Shown: piece by piece, positions 1 through 6,938 of the stretch | Position numbering within the stretch: position 1 is the stretch's first letter | Layout: each line of letters opens with the position of its first letter | Assembly (NCBI GenBank): GCA_003353825.1 | Contig: PIVW01000046.1 | Coordinates: 1-19,557, forward strand | Reading direction: 5' to 3' | DNA length: 19,557 bases | Source of the DNA: Chloroflexota bacterium | GTDB taxonomy: Bacteria; Chloroflexota; Anaerolineae; J102 | Made by a program: the position numbers and the translations under genes | Notes under the pieces: model-generated | Databases searched by the model: none | What the model was told of the DNA's origin: nothing | Seen by the model: the letters and a program-made list of their open reading frames with translations, nothing else

Positions 1-128
1 GCGACCAATAGACCACACGACTACGCGACCAATAGACCACACGACTACGCGACCAATAGACCACACGACTACGCGACCAATAGACCACACGACTACGCGA
101 CCACGCGACCACGCGACTAAAAGACCAA
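1..128. repeat. 24-bp tandem repeat (four exact copies) with 8-bp substructure
   Basis: Four identical 24-bp units occupy 1-24, 25-48, 49-72 and 73-96. Each unit is three 8-mers of the form NNGACYAN: GCGACCAA, TAGACCAC, ACGACTAC. Degenerate 8-mers continue (GCGACCAC twice, GCGACTAA, AAGACCAA) to position 128. The GACCAA word recurs once more at 132-137, inside the first codons of the next gene. The array starts at the window edge, so its true length is unknown. No spacers separate the units, so it is not a CRISPR array. Confidence 0.95.
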
Positions 129-129
129 A

Positions 130-2190
130 ATGACCAACCGCCTGAAGCAAGCCACCTCACCTTATTTACAGCAACATGCCGAAAATCCCGTCGACCGGTA
201 TGAATGGGGGCCGGAGGCGTTGGCGCGCGCCCAAAATGAAGACAAACCGATATTCCTAAGTGTCGGCTACGCTGCCTGCCATTGGTGTCACGTTATGGCA
301 CACGAGTCTTTTGAAGATACTGAAACCGCGGCGATCCTGAATGATAACTTCATCAACATCAAGGTGGACCGGGAAGAACGGCCAGATATCGATGCCATCT
401 ATATGGATGCCGTCGTGGCCTTGACCGGGCAGGGTGGCTGGCCGATGTCCGTATTTCTTACACCGGGTGGGCGCCCCTTTTACGGCGGCACTTACTTCCC
501 CCCGGTTGATCGCTATGGCATGCCTTCATTCCGACGCTTACTTGACAGCATCATCGACGCCTGGGGAAAGCGCCGGGACAAAGTGGATGAATCTGCTGCC
601 CAGATCACCGATAGTCTGGGCCGCAGCAGCCAACTCCTGCCTGATTCTGGATCTCTGACAAGCGATATTCTCGACGCTGCCTTCGCCACGCTCTACCAAC
701 ATTATGACGACGCCAATGGCGGTTTCGGGTCTCAGCCGAAATTCCCGCAGGCAATGACTCTGGAGTTCCTCCTGCGGCAGCATGTGCGAACTGGCAATCG
801 GGCGCCCCTGGCCATGGTCACCCATACGCTGCGTGTCATGGCCAACGGCGGCTTGTATGACCAACTGGGGGGTGGTTTCCATCGCTACAGCACCGATGCC
901 CAGTGGCTGGCGCCCCATTTCGAAAAGATGTTATACGACAATGCCCTTTTGGCCAGGGTCTATCTATATACCTGGCAAATCACAGGCGATACATTTTATA
1001 AGAATATCGTCGAAGAGACGCTGGATTACATCTTGCGCGAGATGACACATCCCCAGGGTGGGTTTTACAGCACGCAGGACGCAGATAGTGAAGGGGTCGA
1101 GGGAAAGTTCTTCGTTTGGCAGCCTGCTGAAGTAAAAGCAGTTTTAGGTCAAGAAGAGGGCGCTCTTTTCTGTCGCTTTTTCGATGTTACAGAATCTGGC
1201 AATTTCGAAGGTAACAGTATTTTACACATCGGGAAGGATGTAGACACGTTTGCATCCGAAGCAGGCATGATACCTGCGGCGCTACAGGCGATTCTGAATC
1301 AGGGAAAAGCGAGCCTTTTCAGCGTACGCGAACAGCGTGTCAAACCGGGACGCGACGAAAAGGTACTGTCGGCCTGGAATGGGCTGATGATGCGAGCGAT
1401 GGCCGAGGCAGGGGCAGCACTGCAGCGGCAGGACTACCTTGAGGCGGCGGTACTTAACGCCGAATTTATCCAGCAAGAGATGAGGAATGAACGGGGGCGG
1501 CTGAATCGTTCCTGGAAGGATGGACAAGCCACGCTCAATGGTTATCTCGAAGACTACAGCGACGTCGCAGAAGGTATGGTATCACTCTATCAGGCCACAT
1601 TAGACGTCCGCTGGCTGTGCGAAGCTGAAAAGCTTATGTCGGTTGTCGACATCCACTTCTGGGATGATGAGACCGGCGCAGCCTTCCAAACCAGTGATGA
1701 TCATGAACAACTGATCGTGCGGCGCAAAGAGTTTCTGGATAATGCCGAACCCAGTGGCAACAGCGCCTACGCCACGGCAGCCATGCGCTTGGGTCGGCTC
1801 CTGGATAAGCAGGCGTATGCCGAACGGGCCCTTGAGATATTCGGTTTCATGCGGCAGCCCATGGCCACACAGCCCAGTGGCTTTGGCCATCTGCTTTCCG
1901 CCCTGGATTTCTATCTGCGTCCTTCACGCGAGATCGTGATCATTGGTGAGATGGACGACCCCAGCACCCTTGCCCTGCGGCAGACAGTTTACGAGGGCTG
2001 GCTACCCGACACCATCGTCACCGGCACACCCCCGGGTGATAGCGAGACTGTCCAATACATCCCCTTGCTGCGAGATCGTACCCTGGTTGGCGGCAAGGCC
2101 GCAGCCTACGTGTGCCACAACTTCGCTTGCAAGCTACCTGTAACAACACCAGCAGAGCTTAAAACACAGTTGGAAAGCTTTGGATCATAA
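130..2190 (+). CDS. DUF255 / YyaL / SPATA20-like thioredoxin-domain protein
   Basis: 686 residues, the usual length for this family. The N-terminal thioredoxin-like DUF255 domain (about 1-165) shows the family signatures: NPVD at 19-22, the CHWC motif at C50-C53, GGWPMSVFLTP near 102-112 and GGTYFPP near 119-125. The rest fits the (alpha/alpha)6-barrel, N-acylglucosamine 2-epimerase/cellulase-like part, with motifs such as HFEKMLYDNALL and DADSEG. The family is widespread, probably cytoplasmic, and its biochemical role is not settled. The normally conserved Trp of NPVDW is Arg here (NPVDRY). The ATG at 130 has no Shine-Dalgarno sequence, because the tandem repeat runs right up to it. Another small gene follows three bases after the stop, so the two are probably cotranscribed. 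Family assignment is firm; function is not known. Confidence 0.93.
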   Translation: MTNRLKQATSPYLQQHAENPVDRYEWGPEALARAQNEDKPIFLSVGYAACHWCHVMAHESFEDTETAAILNDNFINIKVDREERPDIDAIYMDAVVALTGQGGWPMSVFLTPGGRPFYGGTYFPPVDRYGMPSFRRLLDSIIDAWGKRRDKVDESAAQITDSLGRSSQLLPDSGSLTSDILDAAFATLYQHYDDANGGFGSQPKFPQAMTLEFLLRQHVRTGNRAPLAMVTHTLRVMANGGLYDQLGGGFHRYSTDAQWLAPHFEKMLYDNALLARVYLYTWQITGDTFYKNIVEETLDYILREMTHPQGGFYSTQDADSEGVEGKFFVWQPAEVKAVLGQEEGALFCRFFDVTESGNFEGNSILHIGKDVDTFASEAGMIPAALQAILNQGKASLFSVREQRVKPGRDEKVLSAWNGLMMRAMAEAGAALQRQDYLEAAVLNAEFIQQEMRNERGRLNRSWKDGQATLNGYLEDYSDVAEGMVSLYQATLDVRWLCEAEKLMSVVDIHFWDDETGAAFQTSDDHEQLIVRRKEFLDNAEPSGNSAYATAAMRLGRLLDKQAYAERALEIFGFMRQPMATQPSGFGHLLSALDFYLRPSREIVIIGEMDDPSTLALRQTVYEGWLPDTIVTGTPPGDSETVQYIPLLRDRTLVGGKAAAYVCHNFACKLPVTTPAELKTQLESFGS

Positions 2191-2193
2191 CAG

Positions 2194-2394
2194 ATGAAAT
2201 CAGAATATGATTTTTCAACAGGAGAACGAGGTAAGTTCTATCATGAAAATCTTGTGTTGAACCTACCCATCTATCTAGAACCAGATGTAGATAGATTCGT
2301 GCGAAATCTAGCCGATCAGAATAATAAAGATGTTCAAGAGTTAGTCAACGAATGGCTACGTGGTGATATTCAAGTTATTCGTAGTATTGAGTAA
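2194..2394 (+). CDS. Small antitoxin-like conserved protein
   Basis: 66 residues beginning MKSEYDFSTGERGKFY. From memory, this 'EYDFSxGERGKFY ... LNLPIYLEP' layout is shared by a family of small proteins common in Chloroflexota and Cyanobacteria, often annotated as hypothetical or antitoxin-like. The C-terminal half (about 27-55, FVRNLADQNNKDVQELVNEWL) looks like the helix pair of a ribbon-helix-helix or similar DNA-binding antitoxin. It begins three bases after the upstream stop and may rely on translational coupling; only a weak GGA lies about 10 bases before the ATG. No toxin gene (PIN, RelE, BrnT) is adjacent on either side, so it would be an orphan. The base composition is more AT-rich than the upstream gene. 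That it is a gene is likely; the antitoxin role is inference. Confidence 0.7.
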   Translation: MKSEYDFSTGERGKFYHENLVLNLPIYLEPDVDRFVRNLADQNNKDVQELVNEWLRGDIQVIRSIE

Positions 2395-2474
2395 ATAGCT
2401 GCACAACCTCTTTGTTTACTCGTCCCGCTCGTCCCGGGTGGTAGTCGCAATCTCTCTCAATATTCCTCGACACC

Positions 2475-3413
2475 ATGCGCCTTGGTTTTTCAGTCAAGGT
2501 GGTTGGCCGACCTGGCTTACGTAGTCACGACAGCCGCCGCTGGCAAAACGATCCTCATCTTTCAGTCAGTTTGGCCTATTTGCGAGATGTATTCTTGTAT
2601 CTTGAAAGCCAATCCATCCGCATGTACAGGCTCAGCTCCGATCTAGCTCCTTATCTCACCCATCCTTCCTTCACACAATTTCATCGCCAAATCGAAGAGT
2701 GCGAAACAGAATTGGCCGCTATCGGTACGTTGGCGCGAGAACAGGGCCTGCGCCTGAGCTTCCACGCCGGCGCTCATGTCGTCCTCAATTCGCCCAATGC
2801 CTTTCAGAGGAAACGTGCCACCGAGGAACTTACGACTCTGGCGCAGATGCTGGATGCCATGCAGTTGAATGCAGAGGCCATGATCGTCGTCCATGTCGGC
2901 GGACTCTATCAAAACCATGATCTGGCACTCGCTACATTTGCCGAGGCATTTAGCAGCTTACCAGGGAACACGCAAAAACGAATTGCGCTGGAACATGACG
3001 ACCGCCGCTTCGGGGTAGCAGACTGTTTGTGGCTGCACCAACAGGTCGGGGTCCGCCTGGTGTTTGACTTGCTCCACCACACAATACTCAACCCTACCAA
3101 CATTCCTCCTCCGCAAGCGCTGGCAGCCTGTTTGGCCACCTGGCCTCCCAACCAAATCCCCAAAATACACATCTCAACTCCAGCAACCGAGATGGTACGC
3201 GACCGTCGAGGCGAACCCCACCCTCCTCGTCTCAACCGTCACAGTCATTATGTCAACCCATTTGTAATCATCGACTTCTTGCGTTCGCTACCCCGTATGC
3301 GCGATTTCGATATGATGTTGGAAGCGAAGGCAAAAGATCTGGCGTTGTTGCAGCTTCGTAAGCATGTGCGACAATATGCTCCCCATCTTTGTGATACCTG
3401 GCACATCGAGTGA
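2475..3413 (+). CDS. uvsE: UV-damage endonuclease UvsE/UVDE family
   Basis: 312 residues, a normal length for this TIM-barrel nuclease. The enzyme nicks DNA 5' of UV photoproducts and starts an excision repair route independent of UvrABC. Hallmarks seen: YRLSSDLAPY at 51-60; SFHAGAHVVLNSP at 95-107 (the family usually has HPGQ); VHVGG at 139-143; LEHDD at 172-176; FDLLHH at 197-202. The residues expected to bind the metal cluster are all present: H70, H97, H140, E173, D198, H201, H232, H258 and E283. They line up in order and spacing with the set I recall for the Thermus enzyme. The ATG at 2475 has no clear Shine-Dalgarno sequence. The gene sits alone, just before the putative integron cassette. 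The Gly-Gln to Ala-Gly change in the HPGQ loop is a small oddity. Confidence 0.92.
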   Translation: MRLGFSVKVVGRPGLRSHDSRRWQNDPHLSVSLAYLRDVFLYLESQSIRMYRLSSDLAPYLTHPSFTQFHRQIEECETELAAIGTLAREQGLRLSFHAGAHVVLNSPNAFQRKRATEELTTLAQMLDAMQLNAEAMIVVHVGGLYQNHDLALATFAEAFSSLPGNTQKRIALEHDDRRFGVADCLWLHQQVGVRLVFDLLHHTILNPTNIPPPQALAACLATWPPNQIPKIHISTPATEMVRDRRGEPHPPRLNRHSHYVNPFVIIDFLRSLPRMRDFDMMLEAKAKDLALLQLRKHVRQYAPHLCDTWHIE

Positions 3414-3470
3414 TCTCATGCCAACCACACACAGTTAGCCAGCCACTTGCAAATGACATGTTTTTAGAAG

Positions 3471-3767
3471 GTAAAAGAAACAAATTGTAGTGGTCATAAG
3501 TTAGTTGAACAAGAAGCCGTATCTTCTCAATAACTTGGGGGACCTAACCCGTCAACGAAGGTGGACGTTCGGCGGTACGCCCTCAGAGCCCGAATTCATT
3601 CGGCGAGTGCCCCGGAGTATTGAGAAGATACAAGAAGCCTCCCGTCACATACGCCGGGCAACTTAGTCAATTGCATGAATCGACACAACCTTGAGGCCAA
3701 ATGCTTCAAAACGGGCATTTTCCGCATTCCAAGCAACCATTGACTACTATAGTAAAAGAAACAAATT
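3471..3767. repeat. 16-bp direct repeat flanking a 265-bp insert
   Basis: GTAAAAGAAACAAATT occurs exactly at 3471-3486 and again at 3752-3767. The second copy ends directly at the ATG of the acetyltransferase gene. The 265 bases between them (3487-3751) have no substantial reading frame. The first copy is preceded by AGAAG, which would have formed a plausible ribosome-binding site for the GNAT gene before the insert arrived. The direct repeat could be a target-site duplication, a site-specific recombination scar, or a local duplication; the sequence does not decide this. Confidence 0.85.
3509..3639. other. Long folded element, possible structured RNA or transposon end
   Basis: GTATCTTCTCAATA (3519-3532) is matched by its perfect reverse complement at 3618-3631. 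A second helix GGGG/CCCC pairs 3537-3540 with 3610-3613. Inside lie two small hairpins: GGCG/CGCC at 3571-3581 and CCGAA/TTCGG at 3590-3603. The outer stem is bracketed by a direct repeat ACAAGAAGCC at 3509-3518 and 3630-3639. A further imperfect hairpin follows at 3637-3660 (GCCTCCCGT with ACGCCGGGC). A stem enclosing a multi-branch interior, followed by a terminal hairpin, resembles the right ends of IS200/IS605-TnpB elements and their omega RNAs, but no tnpB is present and no family can be assigned. Strand is undetermined. Confidence 0.6.
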
Positions 3768-4265
3768 ATGGAAATAAGCGTTCGTAAAGCAACTACCGAC
3801 GATTACAACTCCTTGTGCGAACTATTCAATGAAATAGACGCTTTGCATCGCGAGAATCTCCCTCACATTTTCCAAAAGCCAAACGGGACGGCTCGAGAAA
3901 AAGATTACTATTCGGGGCTTATCGCTGATGAGAACGTTGCCTTGTTGGCTGCAGAAGTAGGCGAGGACCTGGTTGGGTTTGTCCACGCAATTGTCAGGGA
4001 TACACCTACCATGCCTGTTTTTTTCCCTCGACGTTATGCAATTGTTGATTGCATTGTTGTACAATCAGGATTCCAGAATCACGGAACAGGAAGAATACTT
4101 ATGGACAAAATGCAAGAGTGGGCAATCGCAGAAGGTGCGACATCCGTCGAGTTGCACGTTTATGAATTTAACAAGGCTGCCATCTCTTTTTATGAAAGAC
4201 TCGGTTATCAAACTTTTAGTCGGAAAATGAGCAAGGAACTACAAAAGGACAAAGCGGCTGGCTAA
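3768..4265 (+). CDS. GNAT-family N-acetyltransferase
   Basis: 165 residues spanning one complete GNAT fold. Motif A (acetyl-CoA pyrophosphate binding) is seen at about 93-110 as VDCIVVQSGFQNHGTGRIL, with Q103-N-H-G-T-G108. Motif B follows at about 135-148 (NKAAISFYERLGY). The N-terminal part (RKATTDDYNSLCELF) is also typical. The substrate cannot be told; cassette-borne GNATs include antibiotic and small-molecule acetyltransferases, but nothing here indicates resistance. The gene is richer in A+T than its neighbours. Its stop codon TAA (4263-4265) is embedded in the first box of the attC-like site, as in integron cassettes. The ATG is directly preceded by one copy of the 16-bp repeat and has only a weak purine-rich ribosome site. 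Confidence 0.9.
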   Translation: MEISVRKATTDDYNSLCELFNEIDALHRENLPHIFQKPNGTAREKDYYSGLIADENVALLAAEVGEDLVGFVHAIVRDTPTMPVFFPRRYAIVDCIVVQSGFQNHGTGRILMDKMQEWAIAEGATSVELHVYEFNKAAISFYERLGYQTFSRKMSKELQKDKAAG

Positions 4266-4390
4266 CACAGCGTGCAGTGGACAGGTGGGTACGCGCCGCG
4301 TTTTCAAACAGTTTTCTTCGCTTTTGGCTTATTTCCGTTTCGACGGCGAGTCTCGTCCCTCCCACCTGCCACTAACGCTCACCGTTAGAC
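4260..4390 (+). repeat. attC-like integron recombination site
   Basis: Outer boxes GGCTAAC (4260-4266) and GTTAGAC (4384-4390) are near-reverse complements; GTTAGAC matches the core GTTRRRY exactly. The inner arms are AGCGT-GC-AGTGG-A-CAGGTGGG on the left (4269-4289) and CCCACCTG-CCACTA-ACGCT on the right (4361-4378). They pair except for one unpaired base near each of two places on the left arm, as expected for the extrahelical bases that orient attC recombination. The central variable part (4290-4360) is T-rich. Total length of about 131 bases is within the attC range. Confidence 0.75.
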
Positions 4391-4405
4391 TGCCGGAGTA
4401 AATCA

Positions 4406-5125
4406 ATGAAACTTGTCTCTAACCAACTCACTTATCGAAGATCCGACCCCACCGACATCTGGACGCCTGTTCTTGTGGCTGTCATCAATAGCCTGGCCGA
4501 TTTCAGGCGCGTCCTCGAAGAACAATGGTATCGTATCCCGGTGAAGCGGGCGCCGCGCCAGATTGCCGCAGAATATTTGGCGCTCTATCAGACCGGGAAG
4601 TTCGGCGCCAGCGGGAAACGCATCAATTTTTATGCGCCCATCCTCCGTTATCATCTACTTACCCGGGCAGAACTGCTGCCAGACCAACCCGATCACCCCC
4701 GTGCCCACGAACAGTACTTCAAGCTCGAACTAGGTGATCTGATACAATTAGAACAACCGATCACTAATTCCAAGCATCCCCGCCTCACCTTCATCTACAC
4801 AACATTAGAGCGGCTCCTGGAAGCAAAGGATGTGGGGGATCTCTGGTTACGAGAGGCAGCCAGACAGCGTCTGTATCAAGCCATATACGAACGTGGACTG
4901 GCAGTCGAGTGCTGGTATCCTGTCAACATGGGCATCCGGCCCGAGGCGGATCTGGCACTGCTCGGGCCGCAGGGCCGGCTCACACTTTATATCGACGAAC
5001 CCAGTTGGGAAGATTTGGACGAAGCCGCCCCTGCATTTTCAGAGGAAGAGACAGTCCATGTAGACGCGAGGACACTTCTACAAAATCCCGAAGCAGTATT
5101 GGATGATATCCTCGCAGACAGATAG
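4406..5125 (+). CDS. Conserved hypothetical protein
   Basis: 239 residues; I do not recognise a named domain. The stretch around 15-66 (WTPVLVAVINS, then EEQWYRIPVKRAP at 38-50, EYLALYQTGKFG) resembles a family of hypotheticals I associate with Chloroflexota, in which the WYRIP motif is well kept. The C-terminal half has CWYPVNMGIRPEADLALLG near 165-185, which could be a nuclease-like beta-strand pattern, but no catalytic set is convincing. No signal peptide or membrane segment is seen. A GGAG at 4395-4398 lies seven bases before the ATG. It starts 16 bases after the attC-like site but has no attC of its own downstream, so it is more likely the resident gene beside the insertion point than a second cassette. 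It converges with the SDR gene, 50 bases away. Confidence 0.8.
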   Translation: MKLVSNQLTYRRSDPTDIWTPVLVAVINSLADFRRVLEEQWYRIPVKRAPRQIAAEYLALYQTGKFGASGKRINFYAPILRYHLLTRAELLPDQPDHPRAHEQYFKLELGDLIQLEQPITNSKHPRLTFIYTTLERLLEAKDVGDLWLREAARQRLYQAIYERGLAVECWYPVNMGIRPEADLALLGPQGRLTLYIDEPSWEDLDEAAPAFSEEETVHVDARTLLQNPEAVLDDILADR

Positions 5126-5175
5126 CGAATATCGAGACACGACCTTCCCGGTTGTTCGAAATCTATAGTTCACGG

Positions 5176-5913
5176 TTAGGGATGCTGAAGGTGCGCTCCA
5201 CCGTTAAGGCGGATGATCTCACCGGTGACAAAATCATTTCTCAGCACATAGAGCAAGGCATCTGCGATCACCTGAACTCCGCCCGGCCGCTGCAAAGGCA
5301 GGGTCGAAGCGAGAACGTCGAGATAAGCTTGATCCTGGCCGGGTGGTGGCAGCATAGCGCCGAGGGCAATAGCGTTTACACGAATCTGTGGCGCCAGGGA
5401 GATCGCAGCAGTTTTTGTAAAGGTATCGAGCGCGCCCTTGGCAATCGAGTAACTGAAGTGATCGGGATAGGGTCGAGCCGTGCGCCAATCGGTCATATTG
5501 ATCACTGCGCCACTCAAATCAGAGGGTAGGGCCTTGGCAAATGCCTGAGTCAACAACACCGGCGCCCGGAGGTTCACTCGAAAGGTCTTGCTCCACTCGT
5601 CCAGTGTCATATCGAGCAGAGAATCTTTGGAAAAAACCGCTGCACTATTGACCAATACTTGCACAGGGGACAGATTCACGTCCGAGACATCCACCAGCGC
5701 AGCGGCGCCTTCCGCGTCACTGAGATCGGCTTGCTTGAGCAGGACGCGCACACCGAAAGCCTCGGCCTCGGCGGCCGTTTCCTGCGCAGCTTCTGCCGAA
5801 CGGTTATAATGCAGAATGAGGTTACATCCTGCCCTGGCAAGGGCCAGGACCAGTGCCCGGCCAATGCGCTGTGATCCCCCGGTCACGAGGGCGGTCTTTC
5901 CTTTCAGTTCCAT
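5176..5913 (-). CDS. SDR-family oxidoreductase, pteridine-reductase/FolM-like
   Basis: 245 residues, a full classical short-chain dehydrogenase/reductase. It has the nucleotide-binding TGGSQRIG at 11-18, NSAA at 89-92 and the catalytic Y155-S-I-A-K159. The usual catalytic Ser is absent; instead T141-D142-W143 places an Asp thirteen residues before the Tyr, as in pteridine reductase PTR1 (Asp/Tyr/Lys) and FolM. The segment HYNRSAEAA at 35-43 matches the PTR1-type HYHRSAAEA, whose Arg and Ser select NADPH. The likely reaction is NADPH-dependent reduction of a dihydropterin or related pterin, possibly supporting tetrahydrofolate or monapterin formation. The generic alternative is 3-oxoacyl-ACP reductase. 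Start ATG at 5913 is preceded by AGGAT about 13 bases upstream. It stands alone, convergent with 4406-5125. Confidence 0.88.
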   Translation of the reverse strand: MELKGKTALVTGGSQRIGRALVLALARAGCNLILHYNRSAEAAQETAAEAEAFGVRVLLKQADLSDAEGAAALVDVSDVNLSPVQVLVNSAAVFSKDSLLDMTLDEWSKTFRVNLRAPVLLTQAFAKALPSDLSGAVINMTDWRTARPYPDHFSYSIAKGALDTFTKTAAISLAPQIRVNAIALGAMLPPPGQDQAYLDVLASTLPLQRPGGVQVIADALLYVLRNDFVTGEIIRLNGGAHLQHP

Positions 5914-6605
5914 GGATTCACATATCCTATCGAGTTAATGTATCTGTGTATTTGTAACCAGTCTCAGTCGATCCAAAGTCCACGCCAGGTGGTTTGAATG
6001 CTGTAATCCAGCTACACCAGAATAACGGGACAGCTGGTGGTTTGCGTATTCAGTACATCGAGGGGCGAGTAGTTGTGCGATTCGTGGTAGGCGATTGATC
6101 GCCGCCGCCACTGTGCGAAAGCGCTAAAGCGTTTACTACAAACTGTCGCTTTACTTATGCCGATTTGTAGGCAGTTTACTTTGACGGAACGTTCCGGCAT
6201 ACATAGCTACTGATACCTGGTTTATAATCAGATCGACATCCTATATCTTATCTCTTCTGGATTTACAAAATGTAACCTCTAATCCGTGAACGACAACGCA
6301 CTGTTACCTGGCAGGTAAATGAACAAGACCTGTTAAAAAAGTATGATATCGGTTGGGGTACGGTGTGGTTGGACAGTGCTACTGGTGGAGGTCGAATGGT
6401 TTTAGTTGAAGCAGTCCATAGTTTTCAGTTGATCCTTGAAACAGAATCGACCACTTTCGTAGAATATATCACGCCGGGTCGCCATACAGTATTGCTAACA
6501 GAGCTTGATCGAACTGACGTGCGCTACGACACCGACGGCTCAATATAACTCTGCCGGAATGTCACCCCACAAAACGCAACCCTTTCGTCCACATCCATCT
6601 GCAAA
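5914..6605. other. Gene-poor spacer, possible decayed coding sequence
   Basis: Nearly 700 bases without a convincing gene. It contains a 12-bp palindrome CGGAACGTTCCG at 6185-6196 and a TATAAT at 6223-6228 with no good partner -35. An open frame without an ATG runs from about 6276 to 6548 (described separately). No hairpin terminator or repeated element stands out. A decayed gene is possible. Confidence 0.5.
6363..6548 (+). CDS. Doubtful small ORF or gene remnant
   Basis: From a GTG at 6363 the frame encodes 61 residues (GTG-WLDSATGGGRM..., ending YDTDGSI). The frame is open upstream to a stop at 6273-6275, adding about 29 codons (RERQRTVTWQVNEQDLLKKY...) with no ATG or GTG. The composition looks protein-like, with alternating beta-type hydrophobics (FQLILETESTTFVEYI). 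There is no Shine-Dalgarno sequence before the GTG. I recognise no family. It may be the remnant of a longer gene, or chance. Confidence 0.25.
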   Translation: MWLDSATGGGRMVLVEAVHSFQLILETESTTFVEYITPGRHTVLLTELDRTDVRYDTDGSI

Positions 6606-6869
6606 CTATCTGCCTGATACTGTAGTTTCCATTATCTCCCGCAGTGCCTGATATTCTTCCGCGCATTCAGGACAGATGCGCAGGTGTTGCATGACTGTGG
6701 GCATGAGCCCGCGCATATTGGCACCCGATTGCTCGAATTCGGCGTAATAGTCAAACAATTCGAAGGCTTCCTCACATGTTAACTCACGCTCTTCAGTGAG
6801 CGCCAGCATGCGAAGCATCTTCTTAAAAAGGGAGCCGTTGCCGTTCGAAGCCATGTCGTTGCCGTTCAT
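6606..6869 (-). CDS. Putative zinc-finger anti-sigma factor
   Basis: 87 residues. After a low-complexity N-terminus (MNGNDMASNGNG), an acidic helical core carries C32 (LTCEEAFELFDYYAE) and then H62-L-R-I-C66-P-E-C69. This is the HxxxCxxC of zinc-binding anti-sigma domains, with an upstream Cys as the fourth ligand. No membrane segment is present, so it would be a soluble anti-sigma factor. It lies 69 bases downstream of the ECF sigma gene on the same strand, the standard arrangement for a sigma and its regulator. No Shine-Dalgarno sequence is seen before the ATG at 6869. The ATG at 6854 is an alternative that removes five residues. The function is inferred from motif and context. Confidence 0.78.
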   Translation of the reverse strand: MNGNDMASNGNGSLFKKMLRMLALTEERELTCEEAFELFDYYAEFEQSGANMRGLMPTVMQHLRICPECAEEYQALREIMETTVSGR

Positions 6870-6938
6870 CGAATATCTGATGCACTGGTTAGCTTGGTTC
6901 TTACAGAAAGATTAAAGGAATCCAAATGCAGGTGATCG

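Larger units (their letters stand above)
3433..4384 (+). mobile_element. Putative solitary integron gene cassette carrying a GNAT gene
   Basis: The left limit is GTTAGCC at 3433-3439 (one base off the GTTRRRY core) and the right limit is GTTAGAC at 4384-4390. Integrase cuts after the G, so the cassette would be about 3434-4384. It holds one gene in the usual orientation, with its stop codon inside the first box of the attC-like site. Without the 281-bp extra segment at 3471-3751 the leader would be about 53 bases, typical for a cassette. No integron integrase and no second attC are visible, so this would be an isolated single-attC element. A low-GC insert sits among higher-GC neighbours. Cassette identity is inference from the layout; the attC itself is the strongest evidence. 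Confidence 0.6.

Noticed and set aside
1..96. CRISPR array
   Set aside because: The 24-mers are contiguous with no spacers.
3487..3751. Intact insertion sequence
   Set aside because: Only 265 bases with no transposase frame and no clear terminal inverted repeats at the insert edges.
5090..5175. Second attC after the hypothetical gene at 4406
   Set aside because: No RYYYAAC/GTTRRRY pair with inner inverted arms is seen, so a multi-cassette array is not supported.
6012..6200. 62-codon minus-strand ORF
   Set aside because: No ribosome site, no recognisable sequence and low-complexity codon use; probably chance.
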